DNA of 50,633 nt from contig JAIROO010000281.1 of the NCBI GenBank assembly GCA_031257535.1, forward strand, positions 1-50,633, in the 5' to 3' direction. Positions 6,272 to 14,553 of the stretch are shown here, piece after piece. Each line of letters starts with the position of its first letter. The stretch's first letter is position 1. The position numbers were made by a program, and so were the translations under genes. This DNA is from Deltaproteobacteria bacterium (GTDB taxonomy: Bacteria > Desulfobacterota > Desulfarculia > Adiutricales > Adiutricaceae). The notes beneath the pieces were generated by a model, which was not told the DNA's origin, did not search any database, and saw only the letters and a list, made by a program, of their open reading frames with translations.

Positions 6272-9200
6272 TCGCCTCTTTCGGCGAACCACAAGGCTCT
6301 TTTTACCTCCCCTTTAAACCCCGCCGCCTTAACGGCTCGGGCGTAAATCTCCAGTTGTTTTTGGTAAACCGGGGCTGGACCTTTTTTGGCGAGCTTATAG
6401 TCGACGATCTGGCAGGTATCGTCTGGGTTTAGGTAAAATAAATCCATGATCCCGTTTAAAATGACCGGGTTTAAGCCTTTGGGGTTGTCGTCGACCTTCA
6501 GCCAAAAATTACGCTCCCGCCATAAAAGGTTGGCTAAATAAGCCGCCTTGGCCTCTTGCCCTAAACTAGAACTTTGAAATTCCAGGGCTTTTTCGACTAA
6601 ATAAGCCGCCTCTGGCCCGGAGAGTTCTTGCCCCCAGCGCCTCGCGAAAACCTCTAAAGTCTTTTGAAATCGCCCCTCGTCCCAGTCGTAATCCGTGGCC
6701 TCCAGTAAAGCGTGAAATAAGATCCCCCGTAAGCGAGGGACGGTCGGGCCGGCTGGACCCACGCCCCCGTCTTCTAAATCGGGCGAATCCCGTAAATCCT
6801 CGCCCCCCAAATCTAATCGCCGCTCCAACAAAGGCCTGGCCTCGGCCAAGGGGTCAAGCTCGGCGGCGGTGGCCCGGGAAAGACCTTTGGCGTCCACCAA
6901 AAGGTGGCAATACTCGGTCACCGATAAATATAAAGGCCCAGTCTCAGGCAATGGTCCCAGTAACTGGGGGTCAAAAAGAGGGTCCAGCCCGTCGCCAGAG
7001 CCTTTAAGGCTCTGGCGAGCGGAGCTAGGCTCTTTTTTAGGGGCCGCCTCGTCGCTTAACTCTGGCCAGTCGCTAATGGTCGCGACCTGCTTTGAGTCTA
7101 AGACTTTAGCCATGACGGTCAAAAAAGTCGGTTTTTTGGCCTCGCCCTTTTGACCAATAAAGACTAAATGGTCGCGCGCCCGAGTCGCGGCCACGTATAA
7201 AAGGCGCTGGTTTTCTAAATACTCGGCCTCTTCTAAAGTTTTTAAGACGTTAGCGTAAAGGGCGTTCTCCTGGCGCCGGTGATTGGAATCCAAAAATTTT
7301 ATGGCCAGATAACCAGCGTCGTCGATTAAAAGCGGTTTAGGGCCTTTATGTTTTAATTCCCGGTCCGCCTCGGGCAAGATGGTCACGGGAAACTGTAAAC
7401 CCTTGGCCTGGTGAATGGTTAAGATGTTAATGGCCGCCGGAGCCAAAACGCCTTCGGGGTCGCCTTCCTCCAGTTTAGCCGAGGTCTCGGTCCACAGGCT
7501 CGTTAAAGCCGAAAGCGGGCTCTTGGCCGCGAAAGGATCGTGAAAGACGAGTCCCTTGGCCGCGGCCAAAAATTTCTGGGCGATTTTAACGAGATTAAGC
7601 CCGTCCGCGAACCCGGCCAAAAGCGGCAATAAACGCCGGCACTCTAAAACCGTCTCCAAGATCTCGCCTAAGGGGCGCCTATCGATTAAGGCCCTAACGC
7701 CCAAGAAAAGCTCCCGACATTCCTCTAAAATCCGTCTTTCGGACTCCGAAATCTCGGCCGGAAAGGGTTTTCTCTCAGAGGTAAAATAAGCGGCTAAAAA
7801 CAAAGGCTCGGTCGCGTTTTTTGGCCAAATTAGGGTCTCTATGGCCTCATGGCTAATAGGGCCCAAAGGGGATCTTAAAAAGGCGTAAATATGGTAGTCC
7901 AGGCCCCAGCCGTAGGCGGCGAAATAAAAAGCCGTCAGCCCGGCGATGGCCGCGTGCGTGGCGTAACCCCGGCCCTCTAAAACTTGGCAAGGCCAACCAG
8001 CTTGACTTAGGGCCGCCTCATATATAGGAGCGTATTCGCGGCGGCGAACTAAAATAGCCACGTCCCCAGGAGTCGGGACTCTTTGGATCGTCTCGCGGTT
8101 TTGACCGCTGATTTCGACTATGACTTGGGTCTGGCCCGCGAAAAGGCGCTTTAAATAAGCCACTAAAATCTGGGCCTGGCGCGTGGCCCAGGCCTCTTTA
8201 ACCCGCTTTTCCGGGTCGATTTCGGTCAAAAAGGCCACGGCTTGGCCAGGGTAGAGATCCGCTCTAGACGGCTTTTGCTTAAGGTATTCTTGGCCTGTTT
8301 TCGGGTTCTGAAAAAGGTCGCTAAAAAGCTCGTTATAAAATTCCACTAAGCGAGTCTGGCTGCGATAGTTGGTTTTAATGGCCAGGGTCTCGCCGCCTTG
8401 TTGGGGCAAGTTTAAGGCCAAACCGTCCATGATGCTCGATTCGGCCCCCCGAAATCGGTAAATCGACTGATTAGAGTCCCCAAAAACCCGAAACCGGGGC
8501 TCTAAGGAGCTAAAAGAAAGGGCGCTAAAGGTTACTGGCTCCGGGTCCGCGGATAAAATAAGGGCCAAAAGGTCGGTTTGCAAACGATTAGTGTCTTGAA
8601 ACTCGTCGACCGCGACGATTTGCCATTTAGCCAATTCCCGGCGCCTAACTAAAGGCCTTTCGCGCAAGAGGTCTCTAGCTAAAATCAAAATATCGTTAAA
8701 ATTGACCACCCCGCGCCGGGCCCTTTTGGCTCTGGTCCCTTGACCCAACTTGGCCGAAAAAGCCACCAAGGCTTCTAAGGCTGGGCGAGCGTAATGATCG
8801 TCTAAGAAACTAATTAGTTCCTTCGCCGCGGCCAAGGTAGCCTTTTTCGCCTCGGTTTGGACCGAGCTTTTGGTCACGTCGTCGACTAACTTTTTAGCTG
8901 TAGTCAAAATATCGTAGTTTTTGGCTAAATGCGCGGGGTCTTTTAAAACGCCTTGAACTAACTCCAAAAGAGAAGTATCATTGGCTAATACATACAATTT
9001 TGGTGATCTTCTTTGGGGGTGTATCTCTAGATCGGCCTTAAATTGGTCGGCTTTTTCCTTAAAAGTAGCCATTAAACTAGACGCGTCGTTAAGCGCCGGA
9101 AAAAGCTTTAAAGCCTCAAGGCCCCAGTTGCCTAGGCGCTCCATAATGGGGGTTAAGATTTTTTCTAAGCTCGCCTGATAATGGAACCCCCGCCAAGGCA

Positions 9201-9711
9201 AAATCGACAATAAAGTCAAAATGTTCGGCTCGAAAGCGGCCAAAGAGTCATAAACAAAGTCCGCGAGATCCGAAGCCGCCCCTTGGTCGGCCACTTGAAA
9301 GTCGGCCGGTAGGCCCAAATAAAAAGAGTAGTCTTTTAATAAACTTAAAGCGTAACCGTGGATGGTGCCAATGTAAGCTTGGCTTAAAGCCCGAATTTCT
9401 CGGGTCCACAAGTCGGCTAAGGCTTTATTTTCGGCGTTTTGCCGCCGAGCCCACAACGCTTGGCCAATCCTTTGCCTGATCTCGGCCGCGGCTTTGTCGG
9501 TAAAAGTGATGGCTAAAGCCGAAGCCACCGAGCGCGAATTCGGGTCGGCCTCGATAAAGCGCAAAATATGCTCGACCATGGTAGTGGTTTTGCCGCTGCC
9601 CGCCCCGGCGATGAGACACAAATTAGAGCTGGCCAAGGCGGCGAGCAGTTGTTCGTCGTCTAGCCCATTACTTTTAGACTCGGTCTCGTTAGGCGTCGTC
9701 TGACCGCTCAT
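6268..9711 (-). CDS. addA: AddA-type helicase-nuclease subunit
   Basis: Large subunit of the AddAB (RexAB) double-strand-break resection enzyme: a UvrD-like 3'-5' helicase with a C-terminal RecB-type nuclease. Visible motifs are Walker A GAGSGKTT (residues about 36-43), Walker B/II VAVDEFQDTN, motif III VFGDSNQSIYRFRGAE, motif V LTIHQAKGLQFPV and motif VI LYVAATRARDHLVF. The nuclease is at the end with GIMDLFY (Asp1089) and IVDYK (1101-1105), so the catalytic Asp/Asp/Lys pattern is intact. At 1147 residues the length is normal. Its ATG overlaps the addB stop by 4 bp, suggesting coupled translation of the heterodimer. Its end overlaps zur on the other strand by 4 bp. Confidence 0.9.
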   Translation of the reverse strand: MSGQTTPNETESKSNGLDDEQLLAALASSNLCLIAGAGSGKTTTMVEHILRFIEADPNSRSVASALAITFTDKAAAEIRQRIGQALWARRQNAENKALADLWTREIRALSQAYIGTIHGYALSLLKDYSFYLGLPADFQVADQGAASDLADFVYDSLAAFEPNILTLLSILPWRGFHYQASLEKILTPIMERLGNWGLEALKLFPALNDASSLMATFKEKADQFKADLEIHPQRRSPKLYVLANDTSLLELVQGVLKDPAHLAKNYDILTTAKKLVDDVTKSSVQTEAKKATLAAAKELISFLDDHYARPALEALVAFSAKLGQGTRAKRARRGVVNFNDILILARDLLRERPLVRRRELAKWQIVAVDEFQDTNRLQTDLLALILSADPEPVTFSALSFSSLEPRFRVFGDSNQSIYRFRGAESSIMDGLALNLPQQGGETLAIKTNYRSQTRLVEFYNELFSDLFQNPKTGQEYLKQKPSRADLYPGQAVAFLTEIDPEKRVKEAWATRQAQILVAYLKRLFAGQTQVIVEISGQNRETIQRVPTPGDVAILVRRREYAPIYEAALSQAGWPCQVLEGRGYATHAAIAGLTAFYFAAYGWGLDYHIYAFLRSPLGPISHEAIETLIWPKNATEPLFLAAYFTSERKPFPAEISESERRILEECRELFLGVRALIDRRPLGEILETVLECRRLLPLLAGFADGLNLVKIAQKFLAAAKGLVFHDPFAAKSPLSALTSLWTETSAKLEEGDPEGVLAPAAINILTIHQAKGLQFPVTILPEADRELKHKGPKPLLIDDAGYLAIKFLDSNHRRQENALYANVLKTLEEAEYLENQRLLYVAATRARDHLVFIGQKGEAKKPTFLTVMAKVLDSKQVATISDWPELSDEAAPKKEPSSARQSLKGSGDGLDPLFDPQLLGPLPETGPLYLSVTEYCHLLVDAKGLSRATAAELDPLAEARPLLERRLDLGGEDLRDSPDLEDGGVGPAGPTVPRLRGILFHALLEATDYDWDEGRFQKTLEVFARRWGQELSGPEAAYLVEKALEFQSSSLGQEAKAAYLANLLWRERNFWLKVDDNPKGLNPVILNGIMDLFYLNPDDTCQIVDYKLAKKGPAPVYQKQLEIYARAVKAAGFKGEVKRALWFAERGD

Positions 9712-12700
9712 TCTTCGTCCTCCGTGGCGTAACTAACGACGCGATTGGGGCAAATAGCGAAAAAAGCGCAGTCGCCACATTTTTCGGATTTGTCGGGCGA
9801 CTTTTCTAGGCCTTGTAAAAAATCAGCGTAAATTTGTTCCATGGCCTTCGCGAACACTTCGGGGTCCGTGGCGAGGGTGGTCTCTAAGGGATCGGTCGAC
9901 AGCGAGGAGACGAAAGAGACCTTGGCCAAGGTTTTTTTCCCCAAGTTTTGGGACACCGCCAATTGGAATAAAAGGGGGGCGTAAATCATGGGCGAGGCCT
10001 TTTTTAAAAAATCCTCGACCGTGGTCAGGGGGGGGCTGGGGTTCAAACTTTTTTGAGGTTTGCCAAAATGGTAGTCGTAAACGACGTAAGTCTCGCTCTC
10101 GATCTCAATTAAGGGGACCTGACCTGGTAAGTAAAAACGGTTGGGCCCCTTGCCCAAAGCCACGGGAGCCCCGGGTAAGGGCTTTTCGTTGGTCTCGGAA
10201 TAGACCGGGCCAAACCGCCAATTTAAGGCCCAAATCAACGGAATCGGCTTAGCCAAAGAACGGGTTAGCCAAACGCGCAGATCGTTTTTAAGCTTGTTTA
10301 GGGTCCGCTTATAAAAAGGCTCCCGGCCTAAAGGCGCGCTCTTGGCCATCTGGCTAACTTTTTCCGTAAAAATAGCCTCAAAGGTCGACTCGTCAAGAGG
10401 CCTATTTATAGCCGGATTCAAAAGGGGTCGATAAAACTCGGCGATGGTGGATTTAAGCAAACCATAGCGGTAATAATACGGCCATTCCTCGGTTGGCTCT
10501 GGCGGTGGGCTCAGGCGAGCGATATTGGCCAGCCAAAAAGACAAAGAGCAGTTTTGGTAGGCCAATAAATCCCGATAGTTTAACAAAGGCCCGTCGGCCA
10601 TTCGCGGTTGGCGATTTAGCCAGTTAGCCACGGTCTCGGCCGTTAAAATAGGGGTCGTAAGGGGCTGACTCCGCTCTTTTAAGGCTGGCCAAATTTTAGT
10701 CCGATAGTCGAAAGGCAAAAGATCCAAAAGACGCGGGTCGGGCTCTTGGTCTAAAGAGGCCAAATAAACCAAAAACTCGTTATAATCGCGTAAATCCGTT
10801 AAGCCTAAGACCTTTGGCGTAGCCAGGATTTTGGGCCCGTCGATAGATTTCTTATCCTTAGCCTCCTTATCCTTCTTATCTTGACCCTGAGCCTGAGAAG
10901 CCTTAGCCGGATCTAAAGCCGCCTTATCCGGATCCTTATTCTTGTTATCTTTTGGAGGCCATAAGGCTAAAAGGGACATAATGGCCGAGGACGGCAGTAA
11001 AAGCTTGTTCTCGCCCTCGACGGCGAACTCCGAGTAAGACAAAGTCACCTTTTTGGCTTGACCTAAGGCCGTGGCTAAAATCTCCTCGCCCATCTGGTAA
11101 GTCTCAAAAGGGGTCGACCATAAAGAGCGATTTAAAGCCGTTTGGCCCAAGCTCTTCATAAACTCGTCCGGCCACCACCGGCTCTCGGCTTTGGCGGCCG
11201 GAAAAAGGGACTCGTTTAAACCCATTAAATAAAGTTTATCAAATTTAGCCCCGTGCAAATCGTAATAATTTAACAACCAAACCCGGTCGCCCAGGCTTTG
11301 GTCAAGGGCTAAGTAGCTTTGGGCCACGGCTCTGTTTAGCCAAAAAATCAAAGTCTCTAAGCTGACCGAAGGCGCCTCCAGCGAGTCCGCCAAAGAGTCG
11401 GCCAAAGAGTCCAAAACGGCCCGAAAACTTTCGGCGGCCGCGTTTTCCATTTTAAGTTTCGGCTCGTACTCCTTGGCCAGAGCTAAGATTTCCGGGGATT
11501 TCGTCTCTGGAAAAACAGGGGCCTCTAAATTGGGCCAACCGAAAGAATCTAAAATCTCGGCTAAGGCGGCCAATAACTGGGGCCAAGTCGTCGTCTCGCG
11601 GATTTTTTGGCTAAAGGAGCGTAATTTTTCCCCGGCCATTAAAACTGGCTTTAAAAGCTCGGCTTTTTCTTGGTTTTTGCTAATAGCTTTATTAAGGTTG
11701 AGCTCAAACCCCGTCTCTAAGCGGTCGTCGATCACGCCAGCGGTTAAAAGATCGTCTAAAGGCCAATCTAGTAAGCCAAAATCAAAATACGGCGAGCGTA
11801 AAACTTCGACGATCCGGGGCAGTTCCCAGGTGGAGGCGAAAAGGGCCAAGAGATCGAAGACGGCTAAAACCGGCCCCGCGTTAGCCAAGGACTCGCCGCG
11901 CCGACGGTAAAACTTTAAATGAAAGCGCCGGCCCACGTCCATAAAGTCGTTCAGCCAGTCGTCGATAAGGGGGACGACTACGGCTATTCGACTGGGCGGA
12001 ATCTTAGCTAAAAGGTCTTTTTTGATTTCGCGGCCCACGGCTTCGACTTCTAAATAGCGGGCCGGGGCTTTTAAAATAACGATCTCGTCCGTAACCGGCG
12101 GCGGGTCTTCGGTCGGTGGCGGGCCAAAAAGGTTGTGACTCGCGAATTTTAAGACTTTGGGCGTAGCGGTGGCTTCTGGCTCGTCCGCTCCTTCTGGGTC
12201 CGCGGTCGTGAGATGTAAGTTCGTAAGATTTGAGGCCTCGAGATCGCGGTAAGCCCTTAACTTTTGGAAGGAGCGATTTAAGACGTTTTTTTCCTCGTCC
12301 AAAAGCCACTTGGGGGTCTCCAAACGGACGTAGACCTCCCGCCCAGACAGAGCCAAAGCTTTGATAAGGCTGGTCTCAAAGGGGGAGAGCCTTTGGGAGT
12401 GAAAACAGTTGATGGTCGTCACGTTTTTTAAATAAGTAAAGTCCGTTCGCTTTTCTAAAGCCTTTAAAATCTTTAACCGCCGGGAGAAACGGTCGTCGCG
12501 GGCGCCAAGCCATCTTTCGTATTGACGGCCTAAATTAGCGACGCTCTCGGCTAAAGGGGGCGGTTTTAAGGCCGCGATCTGGTCCCAGGTCAAGCCCGCC
12601 AAACGCAAGCGATCTAGGCCGTCGGCCAATTGGTCGGCCAACTCGGCCGTCTGGCCGATGGTCGGTTCCCCTTTTAGCTCCAAGACCTCCCGTAAAGCCG

Positions 12701-12947
12701 GGGCTAGCCGGTTTAAAAAAAAGAGCCGGGTGGTTTCGTCGACCAGTTCAGGCCAATATTCCTCGGCCAGGCTATTTTCTAAATGGCCAAAAGAGCAGAT
12801 CTTGACGTTTAACAAAACTTCTTGTCGCCTCATGATCTGGTCGCGAATCTGAAAAACGACCAGCTCATTGGGCACGACGACTAAGCGGTCGGGCGGAAAA
12901 AACGCGCCCAGCCCAAAAAAAGAGTCTAAAGGGACGTCCCCGGTCAA
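9708..12947 (-). CDS. addB: AddB-type subunit with degenerate nuclease site
   Basis: Partner of AddA; family members scan for Chi and carry an Fe-S-stapled RecB-type nuclease. The four cluster cysteines are present: Cys800 (YQNCSLSFW) and Cys1057, Cys1060, Cys1066 (KCGDCAFFAICP). The nuclease core seems dead. Where AddB proteins have GRIDRID and IDYK, this protein reads GQVPLIE (Pro945) and YDYHFGK (Asp958, His960), so one catalytic Asp and the Lys are lost. The N-terminus starts MTGDVPLDSFFGLGAFFPPD and lacks the P-loop seen in Bacillus AddB. An Asp/Lys-rich linker lies around residues 665-700. It overlaps addA and the CheX-like gene by 4 bp each. Identity rests on context and the Cys motif, since sequence conservation is low in this family. 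Confidence 0.8.
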   Translation of the reverse strand: MTGDVPLDSFFGLGAFFPPDRLVVVPNELVVFQIRDQIMRRQEVLLNVKICSFGHLENSLAEEYWPELVDETTRLFFLNRLAPALREVLELKGEPTIGQTAELADQLADGLDRLRLAGLTWDQIAALKPPPLAESVANLGRQYERWLGARDDRFSRRLKILKALEKRTDFTYLKNVTTINCFHSQRLSPFETSLIKALALSGREVYVRLETPKWLLDEEKNVLNRSFQKLRAYRDLEASNLTNLHLTTADPEGADEPEATATPKVLKFASHNLFGPPPTEDPPPVTDEIVILKAPARYLEVEAVGREIKKDLLAKIPPSRIAVVVPLIDDWLNDFMDVGRRFHLKFYRRRGESLANAGPVLAVFDLLALFASTWELPRIVEVLRSPYFDFGLLDWPLDDLLTAGVIDDRLETGFELNLNKAISKNQEKAELLKPVLMAGEKLRSFSQKIRETTTWPQLLAALAEILDSFGWPNLEAPVFPETKSPEILALAKEYEPKLKMENAAAESFRAVLDSLADSLADSLEAPSVSLETLIFWLNRAVAQSYLALDQSLGDRVWLLNYYDLHGAKFDKLYLMGLNESLFPAAKAESRWWPDEFMKSLGQTALNRSLWSTPFETYQMGEEILATALGQAKKVTLSYSEFAVEGENKLLLPSSAIMSLLALWPPKDNKNKDPDKAALDPAKASQAQGQDKKDKEAKDKKSIDGPKILATPKVLGLTDLRDYNEFLVYLASLDQEPDPRLLDLLPFDYRTKIWPALKERSQPLTTPILTAETVANWLNRQPRMADGPLLNYRDLLAYQNCSLSFWLANIARLSPPPEPTEEWPYYYRYGLLKSTIAEFYRPLLNPAINRPLDESTFEAIFTEKVSQMAKSAPLGREPFYKRTLNKLKNDLRVWLTRSLAKPIPLIWALNWRFGPVYSETNEKPLPGAPVALGKGPNRFYLPGQVPLIEIESETYVVYDYHFGKPQKSLNPSPPLTTVEDFLKKASPMIYAPLLFQLAVSQNLGKKTLAKVSFVSSLSTDPLETTLATDPEVFAKAMEQIYADFLQGLEKSPDKSEKCGDCAFFAICPNRVVSYATEDEE

Positions 12948-13474
12948 GATGGCTCCTTACTTTGAAAAAGAAAATTCAAAAAAATCGCGATCTCGCGCTT
13001 TTCCGGTAAGGACAAGGTTAAATGGTAGGCCGCCGAGCCCTCGGGAATAGGATCGATCAGATGACCGCCTAACTTTTCCGGGGGATCGAAAACGATCTCC
13101 AAACCATGTTTAGCCCAGTCCGAGGAGGTCAGCCCAATTATAATGTTTAAAAGCTCGGCTAAAACGTTTTCCACCCCTTCCCTTTTGACCGCCAATTCCG
13201 GGCCTAAACCCAACTTCACGGCGATATAGCTGGCTAAACTCTGGGCCGTCTTAAACACGTGAAACGCGCAGATAAAGTAACCGCTTAAGGCCTCGCCGTG
13301 GGCTTGGCCTTTAAAACTAACCTTAACCCCTTCGGCGTAACTGCGAGTGGCCCCGCCAGTTTCTAAAGTTAAGCTCCCTAAAGTCGAGGTTAGGGAGCTC
13401 ATTTTCAAGATAACGTCTTGGGCGTGGCGGCCCAAGACTTCGGCGCAAGTATGGTATATTGACTCGCGGTTCAT
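12944..13474 (-). CDS. CheX/CheC-like chemotaxis phosphatase-type protein
   Basis: A 176-residue soluble protein resembling the CheC/CheX/FliY fold, whose members remove phosphate from CheY-P. The signature region is EGVENVLAELLNIIIGLTSS (residues about 98-118), matching the E..N...G helix of CheX. The preceding GYFICAFHVFKTAQSLASYIA corresponds to the strand-helix part seen in CheX-like domains. No membrane segment is present. No chemotaxis genes are adjacent. Instead it overlaps addB by 4 bp and is 30 bp from the lipoprotein gene upstream, so it is co-transcribed with DNA-repair genes. It may act as a stand-alone regulator of a response regulator encoded elsewhere. Confidence 0.6.
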   Translation of the reverse strand: MNRESIYHTCAEVLGRHAQDVILKMSSLTSTLGSLTLETGGATRSYAEGVKVSFKGQAHGEALSGYFICAFHVFKTAQSLASYIAVKLGLGPELAVKREGVENVLAELLNIIIGLTSSDWAKHGLEIVFDPPEKLGGHLIDPIPEGSAAYHLTLSLPEKREIAIFLNFLFQSKEPS

Positions 13475-13504
13475 GTCGTTTGGCCTACAATGGCTAAAAA
13501 GCCT

Positions 13505-13894
13505 CTAGACGTTGTCCGCCCGACTACGGGGTAGACCCATGCGTTCGCAGCCGGGATTAGGCCGGCTGAAGCCCGCGACTTTGTGGTAAGGATCCACGGT
13601 CACCGTGACGCCGCACTCCCCGGTGGTGACTAAACCTGGCTCGGACTGGGTCCGGCCACCAGGGCCATAGTCGGGGGTGTCGGGGCTAACGGCCGCGCTC
13701 ATCCGGTCCCAGTGGTACTGCTGGCGGCCGTCGGTCAGGTTAAACTTATAAGCCGGCTCGCCCCAGGCCTCTAAAAGCTCCGCGATGGGGGCCCCCAGCC
13801 AGCCGTTCATAACGCTAGCGTAATCCTTGGGCGGTTTGGTTAAAGCGCAGCCCCCAAGAGCTATAAGTAAGACTAAAAGAACGTATTTTTTCAT
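13505..13894 (-). CDS. Small outer-membrane-type lipoprotein
   Basis: The ATG at 13894 is preferred to an in-frame TTG four codons earlier because GAGG is well placed before it. The product begins MKKYVLLVLLIALGGCALTK, a lipoprotein signal with the lipobox LGGC (Cys16), and is about 129 residues. The mature part starts with MNGWLGAPIAELLEAWGEPA, followed by YHWDR, a pattern like SmpA/BamE-related small lipoproteins that begin with a helical G.....l...G.P segment. Two further Cys (ECGVTV and PGCERMG) could form a disulphide. It probably heads the operon with the CheX-like gene and addBA. The specific function is unknown. Confidence 0.6.
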   Translation of the reverse strand: MKKYVLLVLLIALGGCALTKPPKDYASVMNGWLGAPIAELLEAWGEPAYKFNLTDGRQQYHWDRMSAAVSPDTPDYGPGGRTQSEPGLVTTGECGVTVTVDPYHKVAGFSRPNPGCERMGLPRSRADNV

Positions 13895-13983
13895 GCGCGG
13901 CCTCAAATAAAAGCTATAGTAGAGTTCGATTAAAAAAAAAGGGCCCCCTAAAAAAGGACCGGTTTAGCCTTAGGGAGGAAGAC

Positions 13984-14448
13984 ATGCCATTTCGTCAAAT
14001 CTACGGCGATCTTTTGGCCCAAGAAGTCGAGGCCATAGTCAACGCCGCCAACAGCGGCTTAAGTCAAGGCGGCGGGGTTTGCGGGGCTATCTTCGCCGCC
14101 GCCGGGGCCCAAGAATTGACTAAAGCTTGCGCCGCCTTAGGCGGTTGTCCCACTGGCCAGGCGGTAATCACCCCGGGCTTTAAACTCGCTAAATACGTCA
14201 TCCACGCCGTGGGGCCCATCTGGCGGGGCGGCCAAAGCGGCGAGAGCGAGCTTTTAGCCTCCTGTTACCGCGAGAGCTTAAAACTGGCGATGGCCAATGG
14301 CCTTAAATCAGTCGCCTTTCCCTTAATTTCCGCGGGAATTTATGGGTACCCAAAGACAAAGGCCTTAAAAGTCGCGACCACGGCCATTACGGATTTTTTA
14401 GCCAAAAATTCTAGCGACTTAGACGTTTTATTGGTTCTAAGGCCCTAA
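13984..14448 (+). CDS. Macrodomain protein (ADP-ribose / O-acetyl-ADP-ribose hydrolase type)
   Basis: Single-domain macrodomain of 154 residues, the size of stand-alone YmdB-like enzymes that deacetylate O-acetyl-ADP-ribose or remove ADP-ribose. The ligand-binding motifs are visible: YGDLLAQEVEAIVNAANSGL, the Gly-rich GGGVCGAIFAAAG loop (about residues 30-44), and SAGIYGYPKTKA near the C-terminus. Asn at NAAN is the usual catalytic-site residue. AGGGAGGA lies just before the ATG at 13984. It is the only plus-strand gene between two minus-strand operons, so it has its own promoter in the short divergent gap 13907-13983. Any link to the srf locus next door is unproven. Confidence 0.85.
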   Translation: MPFRQIYGDLLAQEVEAIVNAANSGLSQGGGVCGAIFAAAGAQELTKACAALGGCPTGQAVITPGFKLAKYVIHAVGPIWRGGQSGESELLASCYRESLKLAMANGLKSVAFPLISAGIYGYPKTKALKVATTAITDFLAKNSSDLDVLLVLRP

Positions 14449-14553
14449 AAAAACCTGAAGGCGCGTTTTCGGTCAAGACGGCCCCTTTAGACGATCTCGC
14501 GCCATTAACGGGTTTTTAGCCCAAAAAACGTCTTACCCGCCCTCTTTTAGGGT

